Of a DNA stretch of 37,394 nucleotides, positions 1 to 6,525 are shown piece after piece. Numbering within the stretch: the stretch's first letter is position 1; each line of letters begins with the position of its first letter. This DNA is from Planctomycetota bacterium (GTDB lineage Bacteria > Planctomycetota > GCA-002687715 > DRQF01). The stretch spans positions 1 to 37,394 of the forward strand of contig DRQF01000258.1 of assembly GCA_011369445.1 (NCBI GenBank), written 5' to 3'. Both the position numbers and the translations under genes were made by a program. Below the pieces are notes generated by a model, which ran no database searches, was not told the origin of the DNA, and worked only from the letters and a program-made list of their open reading frames with translations.

Positions 1-860
1 ACGCCTATCTCGAGAGTTGGCGTCTTGGCCTGAAGGCCGTGGCGCTCTACCGCGACGGCTGCAAGGCGAGCCAGCCCCTGTCCTCGTCATCCGGCACGAG
101 CAAGGCGAAGGACGGGGATCTCGATGCGGAACTTGCGGCGGCCCAGGAGACGATCCAGAGGTTGGAACGGGAACTGGAGGCAGCCAAGAGGGGGGCTCCT
201 CTCAGGAAACGCCGCCGGCTGCCCAAGAAGCGTCGCGGGTGGACTCAGGAAGCCGGCATCAGTGGGCAAAAGGTGTATCTGCGTACCGGTGAGTACGACG
301 ACGGAACCTTGGGAGAGATCTTCATCGACATGCACAAGGAGGGCGCCGCGCTTCGGAGCATGATGAATTGCTTTGCCATCGCCGTCTCCTTGGGGCTCCA
401 ACACGGCGTGCCTCTCGAGGAGTTCGTCAACGTGTTCACGTTCACACGCTTCGAACCCCAAGGGCCGGTGAACCATCCCAACATCAAGTTCGCGACCAGC
501 GTCGTCGACTACATCTTCCGCGTTTTGGGCATGGAATACCTGGGGCGCACGGACTTCGTCCACGTGAAACCCGCCGACGGGTTCGAAGAGGGGCTGTTGG
601 AGGTCGATGAGGCGGAAAAGGACCGCAAGCGCCAGATGGACAAGAAGGCCCAGAGTCTCGGAGTGAACGAGAACGGGCCGGCCGCCACGGAGGGCGGCGC
701 CTCGGCGGCTCCCCATCGCCTTTCCGGGGCTCCCCTCGACGAGTTCCTGGGCAACATGATGGGGGATGCCCCCTTCTGTGATGTCTGTGGCCACATCACC
801 GTGCGGAACGGCTCGTGCTACAAGTGCATCTCCTGCGGCAATTCGATGGGTTGTTCCTGA
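1..860 (+). CDS. nrdJ: Vitamin B12-dependent ribonucleotide reductase, C-terminal part (5' truncated by window)
   Basis: This is the C-terminal end of an adenosylcobalamin-dependent class II ribonucleotide reductase, which makes deoxyribonucleotides without needing oxygen. The reading frame is open from base 3, so the start lies before the window. The first residues (AYLESWRLGLKAVALYRDG) match the end of the catalytic barrel of this family. Then comes a charged coiled-coil-like linker (ELAAAQETIQRLERELEAAK), a basic stretch, and the TSCPD-type domain (YDDGTLGEIFIDMHKEG, later NHPNIKFATSVVDYIFR). The tail is a zinc-binding CDVCGH...CYKCISCG segment ending GCS, as is usual for this family. The coiled-coil linker is more regular than I expect for the family. 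The dCTP deaminase gene starts 12 bases downstream on the same strand, so the two probably form a deoxynucleotide operon. Family identification is secure; the missing N-terminus cannot be judged. Confidence 0.93.
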   Translation, partial: AYLESWRLGLKAVALYRDGCKASQPLSSSSGTSKAKDGDLDAELAAAQETIQRLERELEAAKRGAPLRKRRRLPKKRRGWTQEAGISGQKVYLRTGEYDDGTLGEIFIDMHKEGAALRSMMNCFAIAVSLGLQHGVPLEEFVNVFTFTRFEPQGPVNHPNIKFATSVVDYIFRVLGMEYLGRTDFVHVKPADGFEEGLLEVDEAEKDRKRQMDKKAQSLGVNENGPAATEGGASAAPHRLSGAPLDEFLGNMMGDAPFCDVCGHITVRNGSCYKCISCGNSMGCS

Positions 861-872
861 GAGGGCGGGACG

Positions 873-2006
873 ATGGTGGGGGAGAGCGGATCGCTCGATT
901 ACGGCGTCTTGACGACGTCCCACCTCATGCAACTGGCGAACGAAGGGGCGCTCCGGGGGGAGCGCGCCCTTCGCGCCGAGCAGTTCCAACCGGCCAGCCT
1001 GGACCTCACACTGAGCCCGGAGGCGTACAAGCTACCGGGCTCGGTGCTTCCACTTCGAGGCGAGCCCGTGCGCTCCCTCATCCGATCGTTTCACGCGAGA
1101 CCCGTCGACCTCACTGAGCCGACCTACCTCGATCGGGGGCAGGTCTATCTCATCCGTCTGAACGAGTCCTTGCATCTGCCGGACGGGCTTGCCCTCTACA
1201 CCAACAACCGAAGCAGCATCGGCCGCATCGATGTGCAGACGAGAACGCTTGCCGACGGTCATCCGCGATACGACAAGGTCCCCGCCGGCTATGGGGGGGA
1301 GCTGTGGATCGAACTCATCTCCAAGTCGTTCGACCTTCGCGTGAGAGCCGGCATTTCCTTCAACCAAGCGATCCTCTACCGTCGTCGCGTGTGGTTGAGC
1401 GAGGAAGAACTAAGGGAGCGGTTCCAGGAGCAGCCTCTGCTTTGGGACGCGGAGGGCAATGCGATCGACTCCTCGGCGTGCGTCCAGGATCAGGGCTTGC
1501 TGATGAGTGTGGATCTCGACGATGAGGTCGTGGGATGGGCGGCCAGGCGCTCGCCCGAGCCCATCGTGCTGGATGAACCCCGGCTCCACGACCCCCTCGA
1601 ATACTTCGAGCCCCTGCGGACTTCCGGTCGGGGAGTCCTTCTGCTGGCGCGGGAGCGCTTTCATATCCTCTCGACGGCCGAGCGCATTCTCGTCCCCCGG
1701 GACCTGGCCGTGGAGATGTTGCCCTACGACGCCATGGCTGGCGAATTCCGGGCCCACTACGCGGGCTTCTTCGACCCCGGGTTCGGCGAATTTCCGGGAC
1801 AGGAGCGTCAGGGGACGGCTGCGGTCTTGGAACTTCGTTCCTACGATGACGATCTCATGCTCCGCCCGGGGCAGCCCATTTGCAAGATGGCATACGAACG
1901 TCTGGCCGGGCCGACCGAACGTCCGTATGGCGCAGAGGAGGCGTCGAGTCACTACGCGCGGCAAAAGGGCCCCCGTCTCGCGCGTTTTTTCCGTATCCCT
2001 GAGTGA
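873..2006 (+). CDS. dcd: dCTP deaminase, long two-domain (DCD_N) type
   Basis: The 377-residue product matches the long 2'-deoxycytidine 5'-triphosphate deaminase family, which converts dCTP to dUTP on the route to dTTP. It has two dUTPase-like beta domains in tandem. The first carries FQPASLDLTLSPEAY, the substrate-loop motif NNRSSIGRIDVQTR and GGELWIELISKSFDLRVRAG. The second carries EYFEPLRTSGRGVLLLARERF and FFDPGFGEFPGQ and ends with RPGQPICKMAYERL. Canonical Dcd is about half this length, so this is the duplicated form I know mainly from alphaproteobacteria. The ATG at 873 follows a modest purine-rich stretch (gagggcggga); a GTG lies one codon later. The gene sits directly after nrdJ and ends one base before the convergent ygfZ-like stop codon. 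Whether it releases dUTP or also hydrolyses it to dUMP cannot be read from the sequence. Confidence 0.85.
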   Translation: MVGESGSLDYGVLTTSHLMQLANEGALRGERALRAEQFQPASLDLTLSPEAYKLPGSVLPLRGEPVRSLIRSFHARPVDLTEPTYLDRGQVYLIRLNESLHLPDGLALYTNNRSSIGRIDVQTRTLADGHPRYDKVPAGYGGELWIELISKSFDLRVRAGISFNQAILYRRRVWLSEEELRERFQEQPLLWDAEGNAIDSSACVQDQGLLMSVDLDDEVVGWAARRSPEPIVLDEPRLHDPLEYFEPLRTSGRGVLLLARERFHILSTAERILVPRDLAVEMLPYDAMAGEFRAHYAGFFDPGFGEFPGQERQGTAAVLELRSYDDDLMLRPGQPICKMAYERLAGPTERPYGAEEASSHYARQKGPRLARFFRIPE

Positions 2007-2007
2007 G

Positions 2008-3078
2008 TCAGCGGCAAGTTCCACACCAGAACCGCCGCGGTACGAAGGGGAGAGTCGTCACCTCCGCTTCCCACGGCCCGCCGTCACCGACAGCCAGCAC
2101 TCGCGTCCCCGGTTCCAAGCAGGTCTTGCGAACAAACGCCATGGCGATCGGAGATTCCAAATGGGGAGAGAGGCACGACGAGGTCACCTCCCCGGCCTCG
2201 CCACCGTCCATCGTCTGCAGCAGGCTTCCCGCTGGAAGCAAGGATGTGGAGCGAAGTCCCATGAGACAGCGATTCACCTTCCCGTAGGTCCGAACGCGAG
2301 CGACGATTTCCTGTCCGACGTAGCACCCCTTCGTCGTACTGACGGCCCAGGGAAGATTGCATTCGGGGACGAGCCGAGTGTCATCGAGATCGAGACCCCA
2401 CTCGGGCCAGCCGGCCTCCCTGGTGAGGATACGCCAGGAATCCTGAGCGGCGAGCCGGTTGTCTGTTTCCTCGAGGAGTCTCGAGGCGACCGCGACGGCG
2501 CCGTCGGCTGGAACGAGGATGCGCCAACCTTTCTCGCCGGTCTCGGGCCCCGGGGAAATCATCACATTCACTCCGGCGCACCGACAGCTCAAATGGTGAT
2601 AGGCCGGAAGTTCCGGAACGAAGTCCCCCTCGACGCAGGCCGCCAGGACATCGTCCGAGGACGGGCCCGAGAGATGGAGGAGAAGCGTCGATGCCGTCAT
2701 GTCGACCAGTTCACAGTCGTCGAGCATCGCGAACGGGGCGAAGGAGTGAAAGGTTGGCTCCAGGCGCTCGACGGGGAGTTCCACCAGCATACGGTCCGAC
2801 GCCAGGCGGCGGATGACCATGGGAGCCTGGAGGCGCGCCTTCCTGTTGAGCTGAAGAGCGAAAGTTCCCGCTCCGTCGTCGAGAGCAAGAATGTCCTGGG
2901 TCGTTTGGCCGTGGAGGAGCTTGGGCGCGGCGCGACCGCGGATCTCCATGAGCCCTCGTTGGTCGAGAAGGTGCAGGACGGCGGCCCGCCGTCCTGCGAG
3001 CGCTTCCGCGGAGGGATCGGAGGGCTCCGTCGGAGAAAGGCTGCGAACGGCTCTGGAGGCCTCGTCTCGGGTATTCAT
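2008..3078 (-). CDS. ygfZ: Folate-binding YgfZ/GcvT-like Fe-S cluster protein
   Basis: The 356-residue product has the signature KGCYVGQE (residues 250-257) that defines the YgfZ family, relatives of the glycine-cleavage T protein that bind folate and help build or repair certain Fe-S enzymes. The N-terminal part (LMEIRGRAAPKLLHGQTTQDI) also fits the family. The reading frame stays open far upstream through the antisense of iscS, so the start must be chosen. The ATG at 3078 gives product MNTRDEASRAV and has GGAG 12 bases upstream. An ATG at 3129 would add 17 residues and lies only 9 bases from the divergent iscS start. The gene is divergent from the cysteine desulfurase and Fe-S carrier genes, which supports a shared Fe-S role. 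Its C-terminus is cysteine-containing (WCGTC). Confidence 0.88.
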   Translation of the reverse strand: MNTRDEASRAVRSLSPTEPSDPSAEALAGRRAAVLHLLDQRGLMEIRGRAAPKLLHGQTTQDILALDDGAGTFALQLNRKARLQAPMVIRRLASDRMLVELPVERLEPTFHSFAPFAMLDDCELVDMTASTLLLHLSGPSSDDVLAACVEGDFVPELPAYHHLSCRCAGVNVMISPGPETGEKGWRILVPADGAVAVASRLLEETDNRLAAQDSWRILTREAGWPEWGLDLDDTRLVPECNLPWAVSTTKGCYVGQEIVARVRTYGKVNRCLMGLRSTSLLPAGSLLQTMDGGEAGEVTSSCLSPHLESPIAMAFVRKTCLEPGTRVLAVGDGGPWEAEVTTLPFVPRRFWCGTCR

Positions 3079-3138
3079 CGGGTTGGCTGGCTCCTTCGTC
3101 TTTCCCGGGTGCACGGACGAGGATATCATGGTGGCATC

Positions 3139-4299
3139 ATGAGCGGTAACCCCACTCTCTATCTCGACAATTGCGCGACGACTCCCGTGGATCCCCGGGT
3201 ACTCGAAGCCATGCTGCCCTACCTGCGGGGCCAGTTCGGCAATCCTTCCAGCAAGCACGCCTATGGATTCGAGGCCGCGGAGGCCGTCGAGGAGGCCCGG
3301 GATGACGCCGCGCGGCTCATTCATGCGCGCGGGGACGAAATCGTGTGGACGAGCGGCGCCACGGAGTCCACGAATCTCGCTCTGAAGGGGCTCTTCGCCG
3401 CCGCCACCGGCAAGAGAAACGGCCTGGTGACTGTGGCCACCGAGCATAAGGCGACGCTGGACGTGGCGAAGTGGTTGGGCCGGCAAGGGGCCCAGGTGAC
3501 CGTCCTTCCCGTGGATGAAGCGGGGCTTGTGGATCTGAACCGTCTTGCCGAAGCGGTGACGGACAAGACCCTCGTCGTTTCGGTGATGGGGGTCAACAAT
3601 GAGACCGGGGTCATCCAGGACCTGGAAGCCATCGGGCGCATCGCGGCTGAAAGTGGGGCCTATTTCCACTGCGACGCCGCGCAGGCCTTCGGGAAGATGT
3701 CCCTGGACGTGGATGCATTCGGCATCGACCTCATGAGCGTCTCTGGGCACAAGATCTATGCCCCGAAGGGGGTCGGGTTCCTCTATGTCCGTGGCCGTGA
3801 AAAGAAGACGGCGGTCGCCGAGTTGATTCATGGGGGCGGGCATGAAGGCGGGCGGCGCTCGGGCACCCTCAACGTCCCGGGAATCGTGGCCCTGGGCAAG
3901 GCGGCCCAGCTGGCGCGGGAGGAATTGAAGGATGAGCAAGTCCGGCTGCGGCGGATGAGGGACGCGCTCCACGCGCGCCTCGAGAATGAGCTGGACGGTG
4001 TTCTTCTGAATGGCTCGCCGGCATGCAGGGTGTCGGGAACATTGAACATTTCCCTCAGCGGGACCGACGCCCAGTCCGTTATGATGGCGTGTCCTCGATT
4101 GGCCGTATCCGCGGGCAGCGCTTGCAACGCCCAGAGCGTCGAGCCAAGCTACGTTTTGAAGGCGATGGGGTACTCCACGTCGCGGGCGCTTTCGGCCCTG
4201 CGTTTCGGTCTTGGGCGGTTCAATACCGATGAGGAGGTGGAGCAAGCCGCAACTTGGGTGGTCGACGCCGTGCGGGCGATGCGTGCTCGACGAGGATGA
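3139..4299 (+). CDS. iscS: Cysteine desulfurase (IscS/NifS family)
   Basis: This pyridoxal-phosphate enzyme of 386 residues takes sulfur from cysteine to supply Fe-S cluster assembly in the cytoplasm. It opens with YLDNCATTPVDPRVLEAM, typical of class V aminotransferase-like desulfurases. Visible catalytic elements are TEHKA (His103), CDAAQ (Asp179), the PLP lysine in SGHKIYAPKG (Lys205) and the sulfur-accepting cysteine in GSACNAQSVEPS (Cys329). The usual text after that cysteine is TSG or SSG; here it is NAQ, a minor variant. I chose the ATG at 3139 (MSGNPTLYLDN) because the family begins there; the same frame is open much further upstream but that part is antisense to the ygfZ-like gene. 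An A-type carrier gene follows 33 bases downstream. Confidence 0.94.
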   Translation: MSGNPTLYLDNCATTPVDPRVLEAMLPYLRGQFGNPSSKHAYGFEAAEAVEEARDDAARLIHARGDEIVWTSGATESTNLALKGLFAAATGKRNGLVTVATEHKATLDVAKWLGRQGAQVTVLPVDEAGLVDLNRLAEAVTDKTLVVSVMGVNNETGVIQDLEAIGRIAAESGAYFHCDAAQAFGKMSLDVDAFGIDLMSVSGHKIYAPKGVGFLYVRGREKKTAVAELIHGGGHEGGRRSGTLNVPGIVALGKAAQLAREELKDEQVRLRRMRDALHARLENELDGVLLNGSPACRVSGTLNISLSGTDAQSVMMACPRLAVSAGSACNAQSVEPSYVLKAMGYSTSRALSALRFGLGRFNTDEEVEQAATWVVDAVRAMRARRG

Positions 4300-4332
4300 A
4301 ACCGAGGTCCCGGAGAACGGAGATAAGTTCCC

Positions 4333-4656
4333 ATGATGATCGTGACAGACAAGGCGGCGGAGAAGATCCAGGTGCTGCTGAAAGCGGAGGGCAAGGACAC
4401 TCACTGCGGACTCCGTATCGGAGTGAGCAGTGGTGGGTGCTCGGGGTTTCAGTACGAGATGGTCTTTGATGCCCCAAAGGAGGAGGACGAAGTCTTTTCC
4501 AACGGCGAGGCGAAAGTTTTGGTGGATAAGAAGAGTCTGTTGTTCGTCGACGGGTCTGTCCTCGACTACAACGAGGGACTCACCAACGCCGGTTTCGTGA
4601 TCCGAAACCCCCATGCCACCGACACATGCGGCTGTGGGCAGTCCTTCTCCGTCTGA
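4333..4656 (+). CDS. A-type Fe-S cluster carrier (HesB/IscA/ErpA family)
   Basis: The 107-residue product is a HesB-like A-type carrier that receives Fe-S clusters and hands them to target proteins. The three cluster-binding cysteines are present: Cys36 in SGGCSGFQY, and Cys99 and Cys101 in the C-terminal CGCGQSF motif. The length is normal for the family. Two consecutive ATG codons open the frame (4333 and 4336), with purine-rich cggagataag upstream. It follows the cysteine desulfurase by 33 bases on the same strand, so co-transcription is likely. The family has several paralogues (IscA, ErpA, SufA), and I cannot tell which one this is without a tree. No scaffold gene (iscU or sufBCD) is visible here. 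Confidence 0.93.
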   Translation: MMIVTDKAAEKIQVLLKAEGKDTHCGLRIGVSSGGCSGFQYEMVFDAPKEEDEVFSNGEAKVLVDKKSLLFVDGSVLDYNEGLTNAGFVIRNPHATDTCGCGQSFSV

Positions 4657-4721
4657 TGGGGAGGTTTCCAGGATTCACCCCTTGAAACCCGCCCGTCCGG
4701 TCATAATATCCACAACGACTT

Positions 4722-4793
4722 GCGGGTGTAGCTCAGTGGTAGAGCACTGCCTTGCCAAGGCAGTTGTCGTGAGTTCAAATCTCATCACCCGCT
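4722..4793 (+). tRNA. tRNA-Gly (anticodon GCC)
   Basis: A complete cloverleaf can be drawn. The acceptor stem GCGGGTG (4722-4728) pairs with CACCCGC (4786-4792), followed by discriminator T. The D arm contains GCTCAGTGGTAGAGC. The anticodon stem CTGCC/GGCAG encloses the loop TTGCCAA with anticodon GCC at 4754-4756. The T arm reads GTGAGTTCAAATCTCAT. The 3' CCA is not encoded. It closely matches the second tRNA-Gly at 22152 outside the anticodon arm. Confidence 0.97.
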
Positions 4794-4797
4794 CTTG

Positions 4798-4830
4798 AAC
4801 CCTCGGATCCCGGCGATTCGAGGGTTTTTT
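4798..4830 (+). terminator. Rho-independent terminator after tRNA-Gly(GCC)
   Basis: The inverted repeat AACCCTCG ... CGAGGGTT encloses a short loop and runs into a six-base T tract. It begins 5 bases after the tRNA gene, where an intrinsic terminator is expected. Confidence 0.85.
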
Positions 4831-4911
4831 CATGGGTGGATCTCGCCTTTGTGATCGGCCGTTTGTCCCCCGAGTCTTGCAAAGTGATGCGGTTGTCCGG
4901 AGATCCCACTC

Positions 4912-6102
4912 ATGCCTTTCTCGAGACAGCGCGCCCTTGCCGTCCTCTTCCTCTTCATCCTCTTTTCGGCATGCGCCGAGGTCACACGACGGGATGCGGC
5001 GAGGGAGGCGCTTCGCCTGGCCCGAGGGGAGATGAAGGCCGGCCGCTACCATCGCGCCGAGGCCGTTCTCGAGTCCTTGGGCCGGTCTCGGAGGGTGCCC
5101 CCGGAGGCGGAGCTTCTGCTCGGTCGATGCTTTCTCGAGACCAAAGACGAGGCGGCGGCCGTGGAGTGCTTCTACCGGGCCGAAGAGGGCGCCCAGCGAA
5201 CGGGCCAGACGTCCGTGGAGTTCGAGGCTGCTCGCGCGCTTGGCCGGATGGCCGAGGAAGCGGGACGCCGCCGTTTGGCCCTTGAGCACTTCGGGAGGGC
5301 TTTTCCCAGCGCCGGATCCGAAGGAGCCAGAGACGAGCTGTCCCTTCGAATGAGCCGCCTCGAGTGGGAGCTGGGCCGGCGCCGCGAAGCGCGGGCCTAT
5401 CTGTCCCGCGTGCGTGCGAAAACAGGCGAGGCGTACCGACAGTTGAGCGCCTTGATGGAGCGGAAACCGGCGCGCGAGATCGTCCCTCCCAAGCGGCGAC
5501 CGGAGCCAAGCCCGGTCCGATCGGCCCCGGGATCGTCCAGGATCGCACCCAGGATTCTTCCTCGGAGCCTGTGGAGGGCCGGTCCCGTTCTCGCGAGCGG
5601 CCACCCCACGGCCATGACTCCCATTCATCGCATCACCGTGCACCATGCCGCGGATGGAGACACGCCTCCGACGTCGAAGACCCGCGCGGCGGCCCGATTG
5701 AGGAGTTACCAAGCGGACCACCAGGGGCGACGAGGTTGGGCCGACATCGGGTATCATTTCGTCATCGATGGAGCAGGCCGCATCTGGGAGGGCCGCCCCC
5801 TCGTATGGCAGGGCGCCCATGCGGGGAACGCGGACCTGAACCGGGGCAACATCGGTATCTGCCTCATGGGCAACTACGACCGCATGGATGTGAGCCCCGC
5901 CCAGGCGAAGAGCTTGACCGGGCTTCTGGACTGGCTCACTGCGACCTACGCGATTGGCCCCAGTGACGTGCGCGGTCATGGAGAACTCCTGAAGACCGTC
6001 CCCGGGCGAGGGACGGCCTGCCCGGGCCACAATCTCCAACGTTTCCTACAACACTGGCGCAGCCGGAGGCAGGCCGTGGTCAGCGCTCGGAAAACGGGAT
6101 GA
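4912..6102 (+). CDS. Lipoprotein with helical repeats and a PGRP/Amidase_2 N-acetylmuramoyl-L-alanine amidase domain
   Basis: The 396-residue product starts with a lipoprotein signal (FILFSAC, lipidation Cys21), so it should be anchored to a membrane in the periplasm. Residues about 25-185 are Ala/Glu/Arg-rich helical repeats resembling TPRs, followed by a Pro/Arg linker. From about residue 236 there is a peptidoglycan amidase domain of the Amidase_2/PGRP type. It shows ITVHHAADG (zinc His near 244-245), WGDIGYHF-like ADIGYHFVID, GAHAGN...NIGICLMGNYD, a further His in VRGHGEL (His356) and the metal-binding Cys370 in GTACPGH. The zinc site looks complete, so it is probably active on the amide bond between MurNAc and the stem peptide. 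The ATG at 4912 has ccggag about 10 bases upstream. The last 23 bases overlap the convergent LysM gene. Confidence 0.88.
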   Translation: MPFSRQRALAVLFLFILFSACAEVTRRDAAREALRLARGEMKAGRYHRAEAVLESLGRSRRVPPEAELLLGRCFLETKDEAAAVECFYRAEEGAQRTGQTSVEFEAARALGRMAEEAGRRRLALEHFGRAFPSAGSEGARDELSLRMSRLEWELGRRREARAYLSRVRAKTGEAYRQLSALMERKPAREIVPPKRRPEPSPVRSAPGSSRIAPRILPRSLWRAGPVLASGHPTAMTPIHRITVHHAADGDTPPTSKTRAAARLRSYQADHQGRRGWADIGYHFVIDGAGRIWEGRPLVWQGAHAGNADLNRGNIGICLMGNYDRMDVSPAQAKSLTGLLDWLTATYAIGPSDVRGHGELLKTVPGRGTACPGHNLQRFLQHWRSRRQAVVSARKTG

Positions 6103-6499
6103 CCAGCTTCGTCCCAGAGGAGAGGAATCCCCCGGGGACGAGATCCGGATTGGCCCGGAAGAGCAGCGGCTTTTTGGAGGGATCACCGAGGAACTTCCGC
6201 GCGAGATCGTCCAGCGTATCTCCGGGCTTCACCTCATAGACGTAGTCGACGCCGTCGTTTTGCGCCTGGCGCTCTTCGGGCGTCAGCAGATCCTTGTCGT
6301 CCACGTCGATGTCCAGGAGCTTGGCTATATCCGGATCGACGGCGTTCTCGTCTTCCGGCAAAACGCGGCGGATGTTGTTCCGCTGCCTTTGCTCGATGTC
6401 GCCCTCCAGGCGGGAGCGGGACGACGTCATGAGATCGACGGCGAACCCGCCGATCACGAGAATGGCCGCGACGATGAAGCCAAGTCCCAGTTTCTGCAT
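6080..6499 (-). CDS. Membrane-anchored LysM-domain protein
   Basis: The 139-residue product has one N-terminal hydrophobic segment (LGFIVAAILVIGGFAVDLM) that should anchor it in the inner membrane. An acidic, charged linker follows. The C-terminal LysM domain (YEVKPGDTLDDLARKFLGD ... LLFRANPDLV ... LVIPF) would bind glycan chains of peptidoglycan. It lies 26 bases downstream of secDF and is probably the last gene of the trmD-rplS-secDF transcript. Its 3' end overlaps the convergent amidase lipoprotein gene, another peptidoglycan protein, by 23 bases. The precise role is unknown. Confidence 0.85.
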   Translation of the reverse strand: MQKLGLGFIVAAILVIGGFAVDLMTSSRSRLEGDIEQRQRNNIRRVLPEDENAVDPDIAKLLDIDVDDKDLLTPEERQAQNDGVDYVYEVKPGDTLDDLARKFLGDPSKKPLLFRANPDLVPGGFLSSGTKLVIPFSER

Positions 6500-6525
6500 G
6501 ACGGACGAGACGCCGCCCCTTCGGC

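Noticed and set aside
1507-3138. Long open upstream extension of the cysteine desulfurase frame
   Set aside because: It is the antisense of dcd and the ygfZ-like gene, with no family match; the desulfurase starts at 3139.
3079-4614. Long upstream extension of the ygfZ-like frame on the minus strand
   Set aside because: It is antisense to iscS and the carrier gene, both of which have clear family motifs.
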